A DNA stretch of 38,435 nt from a virus, in IMG/VR virus record IMGVR_UViG_3300010370_000008, positions 1 through 38,435 of that record; one strand, given 5' to 3'. Below the pieces are notes generated by a model. The model searched no databases. It saw only the letters and a list, made by a program, of their open reading frames with translations, and was not told where the DNA came from. Numbering within the stretch: position 1 is the stretch's first letter; every line of letters starts with the position of its first letter. This document shows positions 24,330 through 32,725 of this stretch, in pieces. Position numbers and translations under genes: made by a program.

Positions 24330-25666
24330 GCTTTCAGTTCCTCAAGTGCTATGTCTGAGATCGCTCGCTTGTCTTGAAGCGCCGCCCAGATCCGTTCGTC
24401 TATAGTTTTATTACAAATCAGCAAATAGCACCAGACATCCTTCGTCTGGCCGCTGCGGTGCAGCCGTCCTACCGTCTGTTCGAACAGCTCCAGCGACCAC
24501 GGCATGGACAGGAAAATTATCTTGCATCCGCCAAACTGAAGGTTCAGGCCGTGCCCCGCCGACTTGGGGTGGATCAACAGCAGCTCGATCTCACCCGCGT
24601 TCCACCGCTTGATGGCGTTGAAATCGTCAATTGTCCGCGCATGTGGATAGCGTCGCATCAGCTCGGCCAGCTCTTCTTTGTAATTGTAAACGATGATCGT
24701 ATTGTCGCGCTGGTTTTCCGTCAGAATTTCTTCAAGCAAATCAAACTTGTGCGTAGAAATCCAGATGGCCTTTTGTTTCACATGAAACTTGCCTGGCTCT
24801 AGTGATGCTTCCGTTTTGGTGTCGTAGACAAACCCCGACGCCATCTGCTGGAGCTTGTTCGTCACGGCGGCGGCGTTTGCCGCAATAACGGTGTCGCCGC
24901 CATACTCCAGCATCAGATCCCGCTTCATTTTCTCGTAAGGTTTGCGGTCGGACATGTCGCAGCGCATTTCCACAACATTTAACTGCGGCAGTTTGTCGCT
25001 GTACTCGCCTGGTTCCAGCACAAAGGTCGCCGGGCGTATGGCATCCATGACCTGTTCCAGCGCGCCCTTGCGCGGCTGCCAATCGCCGAAGTCGCGGTTG
25101 ACGCACACGAAGTACTTCTGGAGGAATGCGCCCTTGGCGCGGCCTAGCAGCTTCTGGTCAATGACCTTGCATTGGCCGAACACGTCCTCAAGCCCGTTGG
25201 ACGTGAACGAGCCGGTTAGGCCCCACCGGAACGGGATCTTATCGAGGTGCGCCAGCAGCGCCTTGAAGCGTTTGCCGCTGGGGTTTTTCAGCCGTGTCAA
25301 TTCGTCAAAGACAATGCCCTCAAAACTCGACAAATCCGGCAGCGATTGAATGTTATCGTAGTTCGTCACCACGATAGGCGCCGCGCTGTCAAACGCCGCT
25401 TGACGCTGCGCTGGCGTCCCGGTGGCGATGGCGATCTCGAAATCCGGCGCCCACTTGGGTTGCTCGACCGGCCACACGTCCGTGCAAACGCGCTTGGGGG
25501 CCAGCACCAGCCACCGTTTGACGTGCCCCTCAGCAATCAACTCGGTCATGGCGGTCAACGTGATAGCCGTCTTGCCTGCGCCCACGGGGGCAAGGATCAT
25601 GGCTCGGTCACGTTCGAAAAGGAAATCAGCGGCTTGTTCTTGGTACGGACGTAATTGGAGGCCCAT
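24326..25666 (-). CDS. SNF2-like DNA helicase/translocase (SF2)
   Basis: A 446-aa superfamily 2 ATPase. It starts with a Q-motif-like LRPYQEQAADFL, Walker A APVGAGKT (residues 26-33), motif Ia VLAPKRV, motif II DELT (121-124, in place of DEAH), motif III WGLTGSF, then a C-terminal RecA-like domain with AGHGLNLQFGG (motif V) and QTVGRLHRSGQ (motif VI, about 397-407). SNF2-like helicases next to VRR-NUC genes are common in phage replication modules. ATG 25666 is preceded by GAAGGGGTGGACAC; a TTG at 25690 is less likely. It overlaps the VRR-NUC gene by 70 bases. Confidence 0.93.
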   Translation of the reverse strand: MGLQLRPYQEQAADFLFERDRAMILAPVGAGKTAITLTAMTELIAEGHVKRWLVLAPKRVCTDVWPVEQPKWAPDFEIAIATGTPAQRQAAFDSAAPIVVTNYDNIQSLPDLSSFEGIVFDELTRLKNPSGKRFKALLAHLDKIPFRWGLTGSFTSNGLEDVFGQCKVIDQKLLGRAKGAFLQKYFVCVNRDFGDWQPRKGALEQVMDAIRPATFVLEPGEYSDKLPQLNVVEMRCDMSDRKPYEKMKRDLMLEYGGDTVIAANAAAVTNKLQQMASGFVYDTKTEASLEPGKFHVKQKAIWISTHKFDLLEEILTENQRDNTIIVYNYKEELAELMRRYPHARTIDDFNAIKRWNAGEIELLLIHPKSAGHGLNLQFGGCKIIFLSMPWSLELFEQTVGRLHRSGQTKDVWCYLLICNKTIDERIWAALQDKRAISDIALEELKA

Positions 25667-25920
25667 GTGTCCACCCCTTCTTTGGACCAAAGGCAGGCGT
25701 ATCGCTGCCCCAACCGCTGCATGTCAGCGGCGAACAATTTCTGGAGCGGCGCGAGCCGCCCGCCCTTCGTCTTGAGTTCCACGAACCACGTCTGACCGTC
25801 CGGCAAACACGCAATTCGGTCGGCCACGCCGCGTTGCGTGGGCGATTTGAATTTGTACGTGACGCCGCCCAACGATTGGACGGCCCACACAAAATATCGT
25901 TCGATCTCGCTTTCTTTCAT
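25597..25920 (-). CDS. VRR-NUC domain nuclease
   Basis: A 107-aa single-domain protein of the VRR-NUC family, the PD-(D/E)XK-type nuclease seen in FAN1 and phage proteins. Key segments are SPTQRGVADRIACLP (Asp in GVADRI), TWFVELKTKGGRLAPLQKLF (the E-x-K pair in VELKTK, plus Gln), and YACLWSKEGVD. Such phage enzymes can act on branched DNA. It is the first gene of the leftward block, starting 72 bases from the divergent nuclease gene at 25993, and its end overlaps the helicase gene in another frame. Confidence 0.93.
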   Translation of the reverse strand: MKESEIERYFVWAVQSLGGVTYKFKSPTQRGVADRIACLPDGQTWFVELKTKGGRLAPLQKLFAADMQRLGQRYACLWSKEGVDTWASNYVRTKNKPLISFSNVTEP

Positions 25921-25992
25921 AAAAAATTTTATTGCATGTTCGTAAAGGAAAGTCTAGTATCTGATTCGTCAACAGTCCACTGAGGTAATCTA
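25921..25992. promoter_or_regulatory. Divergent intergenic control region
   Basis: This 72-bp spacer separates the leftward VRR-NUC block from the rightward replication block. On the + strand, TTGCAT (25932-25937) and TAGTAT (25955-25960) lie 17 bases apart, a good sigma70-like match that would drive the replication block from about 25967. The leftward start is preceded by an AT-rich run (complement of AAAAAATTTTATTGCAT) with no convincing paired hexamers. This arrangement suggests host RNA polymerase use. Confidence 0.6.
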
Positions 25993-27123
25993 ATGGCACA
26001 ACATTCCAGCATCGTCGGCGGTTCGACCGCCAAGCGCGTCATCAACTGTCCTGGCTCCGTGGCGCTCGTCGCCCAGATGCCGCCCAAGCCCTCCAGCATC
26101 TACGCCGACACCGGCACTCTGCTCCACAACGTCATCGCTGACGTGCTGGACGGCAAGGCTACGCCGCAAGATTTTCTTGGCGCTGTCCATGCGGACGTGA
26201 CGCTCGATCAGGATCTGATCGACCGCAAGCTGATGCCCGCGCTGGCGGCGCTGAACGAGATCGATCCTGACAAGCAAATGGAATACGAGACCGAGGTGAT
26301 TGTCGGGTTTGGCGATCTGCTGCCCGGCGTGTTCGGGTCTGCTGACATCGTCGGTCGCATTGGCGACACAGCGTATATCGTCGATTGGAAGTTCGGCGAT
26401 GGCGTCGCCGTCGATGTCGAAGAGAACCCACAGCTTATGTTTTACGCCGCTGCGGCCATGCGAACGCCTGTTGCTCAGTGGGCGTTCGAAGGCGCGACCA
26501 AAGTCGAACTGGTCATTGTGCAGCCGCCCTACGTCAAGCGTTGGGAGACGACTCCCCGCCGCATCCAACTGTTTGAAAAGGAACTCATGCAAGCCGTGAA
26601 GATCGCCCAGCAACCTGATGCGCCGCTGGCGCAGGGCGACTGGTGCCGTTGGTGCGCCGCCAAGGCGGTCTGCCCCATAATGACCGGCGCGGCAGACCGC
26701 GCGTTGGTTGCTGCGTTGCAAAACGTGGATGCCGAACAATTGTCAGATCATTTACAGATGGCGGATCAATTGGAGAACTGGATCAAGGAAGTGCGCGCGC
26801 TTGCGATGCAAAAACTTGAGTCGGGGCAGCCAGTGCCAGGTTACAAACTTGTCCCCAAGCGCGCGTTGCGCCAGTGGGTAAGTGAAGGAAAGGCTCTTGA
26901 CGCCATGTGCGATATGGGGCTCGATGTCAAGGAATTGACAGAAACGAAACTGTTGAGCCCCGCGCAGGCCGAGAAAGTGCTGAAGAAGCACAAGCTTGCA
27001 CTGCCTGAAGGCCACGTCGTCGCTGTCTCATCGGGTAACACGTTGGCAACCGAGGATGATCCTCGCCCAGCGGTGTTGCAGATCGGCGCACAACTGTCCG
27101 CCGCTCTTGGTAAAATCGTCTAA
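25993..27123 (+). CDS. DUF2800 RecB/Cas4-like nuclease with four cysteines
   Basis: A 376-aa PD-(D/E)XK nuclease of the DUF2800 type. Motifs in order: Cys19 (INCPGS), GTLLHN (41-46), the GSAD acid Asp118, DWKFG (Asp131, Lys133), and Gln147 (ENPQL). Later, WCRWCAAKAVCP supplies Cys218, Cys221 and Cys227. One N-terminal Cys plus a C-x2-C-x5-C cluster after the nuclease core is the pattern of the 4Fe-4S-binding AddB/Cas4 enzymes. Likely a DNA-processing exonuclease in replication or recombination. First gene of the rightward replication operon. Confidence 0.9.
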   Translation: MAQHSSIVGGSTAKRVINCPGSVALVAQMPPKPSSIYADTGTLLHNVIADVLDGKATPQDFLGAVHADVTLDQDLIDRKLMPALAALNEIDPDKQMEYETEVIVGFGDLLPGVFGSADIVGRIGDTAYIVDWKFGDGVAVDVEENPQLMFYAAAAMRTPVAQWAFEGATKVELVIVQPPYVKRWETTPRRIQLFEKELMQAVKIAQQPDAPLAQGDWCRWCAAKAVCPIMTGAADRALVAALQNVDAEQLSDHLQMADQLENWIKEVRALAMQKLESGQPVPGYKLVPKRALRQWVSEGKALDAMCDMGLDVKELTETKLLSPAQAEKVLKKHKLALPEGHVVAVSSGNTLATEDDPRPAVLQIGAQLSAALGKIV

Positions 27124-27135
27124 GGAGAAACGGTA

Positions 27136-27789
27136 ATGTCAAGTCTTACAGCCTTCGGTAACGCTAATCTTCCTTCCGTTCAGTCGCTTGCTTCCAGCCT
27201 GCGTTCGATCAACGCCGGGGTGCCTGACGGCGCGGGTTCTGTCATCATCAAGATGGACAAGACCGGCCATTGGGTGTTTGGCGCGGATCAGACCGAGGTC
27301 GAGGACGACTCGACTTGGGCCATCAATCCCTTCAGTTTCGTTCACGGCTTTATTGCTTGGGGCGAAGGTGAGGTTCTCGGCGAGAAGATGGTGCCGGTGT
27401 CGCAGCCGCTGCCTGAACTCGACGTTGCGCCGCCCGCCGCAAAGCGCGGTTGGGAAGTGCAAGTTGGCATGTCCCTCAAGTGCATGTCCGGCGAGGACAA
27501 GGATCTGGAAGCTCGCTACACCGTCACGTCGGTCGGCGGCAAGAAGGCGGTGCAGCAGCTTGCGCTGACCATCGCCGCGCAGGTTGACAAGGATCAGTCT
27601 AAGCCTGTCCCCGTGGTGCGCCTCAAGAAGGAGCATTACGTTCACAAGTCCTACGGACGCATCTACACTCCTGTCTTCGAAGTTATCGAGTGGGTCGGGA
27701 TGGACGGTGCGGCTGCGGAATCCGAGGCGGCGGAAGCCGCAGCGGACGAAGCCCCTTCTGAGTCGCGTCGCCGTCGTCGCAGCGCGTAA
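27136..27789 (+). CDS. Possible ssDNA-binding protein (unassigned family)
   Basis: A 217-aa protein: a helical N terminus, then an OB-like beta-rich middle (GSVIIKMDKTGHWVFGADQT, FSFVHGFIAWGEGEVLG, EKMVPVSQPLPEL, RGWEVQVGMSLKCMSGEDKD), and a C-terminal acidic Ala/Glu stretch closing in a basic cluster (SESRRRRRSA). It lies between the nuclease and polymerase genes, where phages usually carry an SSB or annealing protein, and I recognise the FVHGFIAWG/EKMVPVSQPLPE segments from unnamed proteins in that position. An SSB role is inference; canonical SSBs end in an acidic tail, whereas this one ends basic. Confidence 0.82.
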   Translation: MSSLTAFGNANLPSVQSLASSLRSINAGVPDGAGSVIIKMDKTGHWVFGADQTEVEDDSTWAINPFSFVHGFIAWGEGEVLGEKMVPVSQPLPELDVAPPAAKRGWEVQVGMSLKCMSGEDKDLEARYTVTSVGGKKAVQQLALTIAAQVDKDQSKPVPVVRLKKEHYVHKSYGRIYTPVFEVIEWVGMDGAAAESEAAEAAADEAPSESRRRRRSA

Positions 27790-27802
27790 GGAGGAGTGAA
27801 AG

Positions 27803-27837
27803 CGGGCGTCAGCGGTTCCTCCCCCCGCTGACGCCCG
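27803..27837 (+). promoter_or_regulatory. Strong hairpin before the DNA polymerase gene
   Basis: A perfect 13-bp stem, CGGGCGTCAGCGG/CCGCTGACGCCCG, with loop TTCCTCCCC, lies 20 bases before the polymerase ATG. There is no T-run, so it is more likely a translational or RNA-stability element than a simple terminator. The loop contains TCCTCC, complementary to GGAGGA located just upstream after the preceding stop codon, so a pseudoknot-type fold is possible. Confidence 0.6.
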
Positions 27838-27856
27838 TGAGTATCTAAAGAACCCC

Positions 27857-29827
27857 ATGACCATACTTTGGCTTGATTTCGAAACGCGGAGCAAGTGCGA
27901 CTTGCCTTCGCGGGGCGTGTACAACTACGCCCAAGACCTAAGCACCGAGGTGCTTTGCATGTCCTACGCTTTCGATGACGACGAGGTTGTGACTTGGACG
28001 CCAGACCAACCATTTCCCGCCGCTGTCGCCACCTATACAGGCCAGATCCGCGCGCACAACGCCGCGTTCGAACGCCTCATGTTTTGGTTTGTACTGTGCC
28101 CCGAACATCGTTTTTCTGAGCCCAAGCTGGAGCAGTTCTACTGCACGGCGGCGCAGGCTCGCGCCAACTGTGCGCCTGGTTCGCTTGAAGACGTGGGTCG
28201 GTTCGCTGGCGCGTCCATGAAAAAGGACCATCGTGGATCGCAACTGATTCGCTTGCTGTCCGTCCCGCAGGCGGACGGGTTCTTTCGGCAAGACCCCACG
28301 TTGATGACCGAGATGATCGCCTATTGCGAGCAGGACGTGCGCGCCATGCGAGCGATCAGCAAATGTATGCGCGATCTGTCCGCTGACGAGTTGGCCGACT
28401 ACCACGTCAACGAGCGCATCAATGATCGCGGCGTCCGCGTCGATGTCGAGTTGTGCCAGGCAGCTATTCGTTACGCTACCGACGAGCTGAACGAGATCCA
28501 ACAGATCGTCCGTGAGGTGACCGGCGGCGCGATCACCAGCGTTCGCAGCCCTAAGATGCGCCAGTGGGTGCTGGACCGCGTTGGGCCGCAGGCGCTGGAG
28601 CTAATGAAGATCTACAAGGACGGCGAGGCCAAGTATTCTATAGACAAATCCGTGCGCGGCAACCTTTTAATTTTAGCGGAGGAAAACCCTGATGAAGTCC
28701 CGCCCGATGTCGCTGAAGTCATACAATGTGCGGACGACTTATGGGCGTCGTCGGTCGCGAAATTCCAACGAGCTGCTAGTCTTGCTGACGCAGATGATGG
28801 ACGAGTGCGTGGGGCGTTTGTCTTTTCTGGGGGTTCAGCAACGGGCCGTGCTTCGAGCTTTGGACTGCAAGTCCACAACTTCCCCCGCAAGTGCGCGAAG
28901 GAACCTGAACTAGTCCGCGCTGCGATGGCGCAGGGCGGCGCAATTGTGCCGCAGTACGGCAAGCGCGTCACGGACGTGCTGAAGCAGATGCTGCGCCCGG
29001 CGTTGCTGGCGGAGGGCAACAACAGCCTCGTCGTCGCCGATTGGTCGTCCATCGAAGCGCGCGTTAATCCGTGGCTGTCTGGCCGGGGCGATGACAAGCT
29101 GGAGATATTCCGAAATGGCGGCGACGTTTACAAGGTGAACGCATCAGCAACATTTCATGTCCCAGTCGCCGAGGTGACGGGCGATCAGCGCCAGGTCGGG
29201 AAGGTCCAAGAACTCGCGTGTGGCTTTGCTGGCGGGGTGGGGGCCTTCGCTGCGATGGGCCGCATTTATGGCCTGCTGCTGCCGGAACCAGAAGCCCAGC
29301 GCATGGTGCAGGGCTGGCGTCGGGCCAACCCGTGGGCGATACCGTTTTGGGATGGTCTGGAGCGCGCCTACACCGCCGCCATGCGGCACAAGGGCAAGGA
29401 ATTTACCGCCGGGCGCATAACGTACCTATTCGATGGCGTTCACCTCTGGTACGCTTTGCCGTCTGGGCGCGTTCTTTGCTACCCATACGCCAAACTGGAA
29501 GAAGGAGGCGTCACCTACGCCAAGGCGGCGTGGAAGCCTGCCGCAGACGCCAAGGAATGGCCGCGCGCGCGTCTGTGGCGCGGTCTGGCCTGCGAGAACG
29601 TCACGCAGGCGACGGCCAACGACATCCTGCGCCATGCGCTGCGCAAGCTGGACGAATGGGGCTTCGATCCTGTCCTACATGTGCATGACGAGATCGTGCT
29701 GGAAGCCGCAGACCCTGAAGCAGCCGAGGACGCCATGCAGCGCGCCATGTGTACGCCGCCCGCATGGGCCGCAGGTCTGCCGCTGGGGATCGAGACGCAT
29801 ACGATGACACGCTACGGGAAGGGGTAG
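27857..29827 (+). CDS. DNA polymerase, family A, with 3'-5' exonuclease
   Basis: A 656-aa replicative polymerase. Exonuclease motifs: Exo I LDFET (6-10), Exo II HNAAFE (67-72, with Glu where Asp is usual) and Exo III YCEQDV (156-161). Polymerase: TGRASS (329-334), motif A VADWSSIEAR (Asp395), an O-helix-like motif B R445-QVG-K449-VQELACGFAGG, and motif C HVHDE (608-612). This short phage form lacks a 5' nuclease domain. It sits between the SSB-like and primase genes; the RBS is weak (TAAAGAACCCC) and a strong hairpin lies just upstream, which may restrain translation. Confidence 0.96.
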   Translation: MTILWLDFETRSKCDLPSRGVYNYAQDLSTEVLCMSYAFDDDEVVTWTPDQPFPAAVATYTGQIRAHNAAFERLMFWFVLCPEHRFSEPKLEQFYCTAAQARANCAPGSLEDVGRFAGASMKKDHRGSQLIRLLSVPQADGFFRQDPTLMTEMIAYCEQDVRAMRAISKCMRDLSADELADYHVNERINDRGVRVDVELCQAAIRYATDELNEIQQIVREVTGGAITSVRSPKMRQWVLDRVGPQALELMKIYKDGEAKYSIDKSVRGNLLILAEENPDEVPPDVAEVIQCADDLWASSVAKFQRAASLADADDGRVRGAFVFSGGSATGRASSFGLQVHNFPRKCAKEPELVRAAMAQGGAIVPQYGKRVTDVLKQMLRPALLAEGNNSLVVADWSSIEARVNPWLSGRGDDKLEIFRNGGDVYKVNASATFHVPVAEVTGDQRQVGKVQELACGFAGGVGAFAAMGRIYGLLLPEPEAQRMVQGWRRANPWAIPFWDGLERAYTAAMRHKGKEFTAGRITYLFDGVHLWYALPSGRVLCYPYAKLEEGGVTYAKAAWKPAADAKEWPRARLWRGLACENVTQATANDILRHALRKLDEWGFDPVLHVHDEIVLEAADPEAAEDAMQRAMCTPPAWAAGLPLGIETHTMTRYGKG

Positions 29828-29830
29828 GAC

Positions 29831-32173
29831 ATGCAAGAACAACAATTCTACGAGTATATCACGGGGCTTGCCCCAGCAGGCGAGACGGCACTGCTGGTGC
29901 GCCAGAAGCCCGTCATGCGCGACGGCGAGCAACAGACGTTCCTTGACGGTTCGCTAAAGTACACCTGGCCCGCGTACATGCCCACCAAGCCGCGCGAGGA
30001 AGGCGAGGCGTGGTATCTTAACACTGGCTCGTTTATGGCGTCACGCTTCCTCGACGGTAGGCCCAGCGCCAGCGCCGCCAACTGCGATTACGTCCTTTGC
30101 ATGATGCTGGATGATATTGGCACCAAGTCCAAGGTGCCTCCGTTGCCGCCGACGTGGATCATGGAGACCAGCGAAGGTTCTTTCCAGTGGGGCTACGGTT
30201 TCAGTGAGCAGCCATCCAAGGGCGAGTTCAGCGCGGCCATTACCGCCATTGCGGAGGCAGGCTACACGGACCCCGGCGCAATCAACCCAGTACGGAATTT
30301 CCGTATTCCCGGTTCTGTCAATCTGAAGCCCGGTCGCGATCTCTTTCGTTCGCGTTTGGTCGAGTTTCACCCAGATCGTGAGTACACGTTACCTCAGATC
30401 TGCGAGGCGCTGGGCGTCACGCCAGCGGAGGCCGACACGGCGCGCGTCCTGTCGTTCAAGCTGCGCGACACCGGCAAGGACACCGTGCTGGAGTGGCTCA
30501 ACAACGCCGGTCTGGTGCTGTCGCAGACGAATGCAGAGGGATGGATGGGCATTGTGTGCCCCAACCACGCCGAACACACGGACGGCCAGATCGGAGCCCG
30601 CTACAAGCCGTTGGATCGGTCGTTCTGCTGCTACCACGGCCACTGCGAGGGATTCAATTCGCAGATGTTTTTGAAGTGGGTGCATGAAAATGGCGGCCCA
30701 CGCGTCTCGCCAGGTCTGCGCGACGAGTTGCTGGCGCAGCACATGCAGTCCACGCTATCGAAACTGTCGCCCACAGAGGCGTTTCCTGACGAGGCCGCCA
30801 AGGTTATCGCCGAAGTGGAGCGCAAGGAAATCGGACGCGTGGACAAGGCGAACTGGTACGAACGGTTCGCCTACATCATGGAAGACGACGCCTATTTCGA
30901 CATGGACGCCCGCACCGAGATCAGCCGGAGCAGCTTCAACGCCATCTTCCGTCACGTCACCTGCAAGTCCATCCACGTCACCGGCAAGGGCGGACGGCGC
31001 ATCGAGGCCAGCGTGTGCTATGATGAGAACCGCGCCGCCGCCAACGCCCGGCTGCTGCGCGGCATCACATACGCCGCCGGTGATGGGGTGCTGGTGTCGC
31101 GTGACGGTGACGTGTACGGCAACCGCTGGCGCGACGCCCGGCCTGACCTGAGCGGCGTTGCGTCCGGCGACGTGTCCCAGTGGCTCGATCATTGTCGGAC
31201 GCTGGTGCCCGAAGAGGCTGAGTTAAACCATTGCCTCGACGTGATGGCGTTCAAGCTCCAGAACCCGCGCGTCAAGATCAACCATGCGGTGCTGCATGGC
31301 GGCGACGAAGGCTCCGGCAAGGACACCATGTGGGCGCCGTTTATCTGGAGCGTTTGCGGGCCAGGACTCAAGAACAGGGGTCTGGTGGACAACGACGGAC
31401 TGACTTCGCAGTGGGGCTATGCGCTGGAGTCGGAGATCCTGATCCTGAACGAGCTGAAGGAGCCTGACGCCAAGGAACGCCGCGCGCTTGCCAATAAACT
31501 CAAGCCCATCATCGCCGCGCCGCCGGAGACGCTGCCGATCAACCGCAAGGGTCTGCACCCCTACGACATGGTCAATCGCATGATGGTGCTGGCGTTCACC
31601 AACGATCCCGTGCCTATCTCGATCTCGTCCGGCGACCGTCGCTGGTTCTGCATCTGGTCCGCAGCGGGGCGCATGGACCCAAGCGCGGCTCAGAAGCTCT
31701 GGGGCTGGTATCGTAGCGGCGGGTTCGAGACCATAGCTCGGTGGCTCGCAGACCGCGACGTGAGCGCCTTCAATCCGTCTGCGCCGCCCATGTGGACCGA
31801 GTTTAAGGAGAACCTGATCGAGAACGGCATGAGCATCGCCGAGAGTTACATCTTGGACCAGATCCGGTCCAAGACCGGTGAGTTCGCCAAGGGCGTGGTC
31901 GCTACGCCGTTCTTTAACCTATGCCAGTATTTGACGGTGAACGCCCCCGGCGGCGTTAAAATCCCGCAGGCCGCATTGCTTCACGCTCTTAAAGAGGCCG
32001 GATGGGTGGACATGGGGCGCATAGGATCGTTCGAGCATTCCAGCAAGCGCCACATCTACGCTGCGCCCGATCTGGCGCGGACGCAGACGAAGAGCTATCT
32101 GCGAAACCTGCTGGAAAGCGGAAACGGCGGCGGCGGTAATGTAATCGGCTTTCCTGGCCGTACCGCAAGCTGA
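29831..32173 (+). CDS. Primase-helicase (RepB-like primase plus SF3/D5-type helicase)
   Basis: A 780-aa fusion. The N-terminal primase half has an acidic motif MMLDDIGTKS (91-100) and RNFRIPGSVNLKPG (155-168), typical of RepB/AEP-like phage primases. A Cys/His cluster follows (Cys243, His246, Cys266, Cys267, His269, Cys272), a probable zinc site. The C-terminal helicase has Walker A GGDEGSGKDT (490-499), then ILILNELKEP and a segment ending MMVLAFTNDP, as in SF3/D5-like ATPases (DUF5906-like). It begins three bases after the polymerase stop with GGGGTAGGAC as ribosome binding site and ends the replication operon. Confidence 0.93.
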   Translation: MQEQQFYEYITGLAPAGETALLVRQKPVMRDGEQQTFLDGSLKYTWPAYMPTKPREEGEAWYLNTGSFMASRFLDGRPSASAANCDYVLCMMLDDIGTKSKVPPLPPTWIMETSEGSFQWGYGFSEQPSKGEFSAAITAIAEAGYTDPGAINPVRNFRIPGSVNLKPGRDLFRSRLVEFHPDREYTLPQICEALGVTPAEADTARVLSFKLRDTGKDTVLEWLNNAGLVLSQTNAEGWMGIVCPNHAEHTDGQIGARYKPLDRSFCCYHGHCEGFNSQMFLKWVHENGGPRVSPGLRDELLAQHMQSTLSKLSPTEAFPDEAAKVIAEVERKEIGRVDKANWYERFAYIMEDDAYFDMDARTEISRSSFNAIFRHVTCKSIHVTGKGGRRIEASVCYDENRAAANARLLRGITYAAGDGVLVSRDGDVYGNRWRDARPDLSGVASGDVSQWLDHCRTLVPEEAELNHCLDVMAFKLQNPRVKINHAVLHGGDEGSGKDTMWAPFIWSVCGPGLKNRGLVDNDGLTSQWGYALESEILILNELKEPDAKERRALANKLKPIIAAPPETLPINRKGLHPYDMVNRMMVLAFTNDPVPISISSGDRRWFCIWSAAGRMDPSAAQKLWGWYRSGGFETIARWLADRDVSAFNPSAPPMWTEFKENLIENGMSIAESYILDQIRSKTGEFAKGVVATPFFNLCQYLTVNAPGGVKIPQAALLHALKEAGWVDMGRIGSFEHSSKRHIYAAPDLARTQTKSYLRNLLESGNGGGGNVIGFPGRTAS

Positions 32174-32182
32174 TATGAAAGA

Positions 32183-32302
32183 CCCCCGGTAGCGTTAGCT
32201 GCCGGGGGCAAGTCATCGAACAAACACTAGGGACTAGACCGTCAGACAGCCTGTCTGACGCGCCGGGGCGGATGCCCCGACGATCCGGCTCATCACCGGA
32301 TC
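32183..32302. terminator. Four consecutive hairpins at the convergent junction
   Basis: Between the end of the primase-helicase and the end of the convergent accessory block lie four inverted repeats: CCCCCGGTAGC/GCTGCCGGGGG (32183-32193 and 32198-32208, one G-U pair), CGTCAGACA/TGTCTGACG (32240-32248 and 32252-32260), CGGGGC/GCCCCG (32264-32269 and 32274-32279), and GATCCGG/CCGGATC (32282-32288 and 32296-32302). None has a T-run, but together they probably block transcription in both directions. Confidence 0.65.
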
Positions 32303-32667
32303 TGTTTAGCGGCATGAGCCGCAAACTCATCATCTTCGCGTAACGTGTTGGTCGCTTCCGTCCACGCCGCGTCTCGTTCACGGGGCGGCAGCCGCTCTAT
32401 TGCGCGCAGCCCGGCGCGCAGGTTTTCAATGCGATACTCTAGCGTTTCCGTCGCTTCGTCAATGGCGAGCGCCGTCGCGCGTTTGTCGATCTGTAGCAGC
32501 GCCAGCAACCCATCCAGCTCGCGTTCCATCTCGTCATGGAACATTTGCTTCTTGCGGCCTTCGCAGTAATAGGCAAGCAGCGCCGCTTCATGGATGGCCT
32601 TAGCCGCAATCTGAATGCGGACGTAAGCGACCTCGTCATGGTCACAGATACCGATTTTAAATGTCAT
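32293..32667 (-). CDS. Helical phage protein of unknown function
   Basis: A 124-aa mostly helical protein: MTFKIGICDHDEVAYVRIQI, then a long alpha region with Ala/Glu/Arg (ALAIDEATETLEYRIENLRA, ERLPPRERDAAWTEATNTL). No catalytic motif recognised. It is the promoter-distal gene of the leftward accessory block. Start chosen at ATG 32667 with AGGGGAGCCTACC just upstream; an in-frame ATG at 32781 would overlap the neighbouring gene by over 50 bases and lacks a good ribosome binding site. Its 3' end overlaps the last of the convergent hairpins. Confidence 0.7.
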   Translation of the reverse strand: MTFKIGICDHDEVAYVRIQIAAKAIHEAALLAYYCEGRKKQMFHDEMERELDGLLALLQIDKRATALAIDEATETLEYRIENLRAGLRAIERLPPRERDAAWTEATNTLREDDEFAAHAAKQIR

Positions 32668-32725
32668 GGTAGGCTCCCCTTGGTTGACGGTGAACCATCG
32701 CACGTCGGCGCGATGGTGTAAAGCA

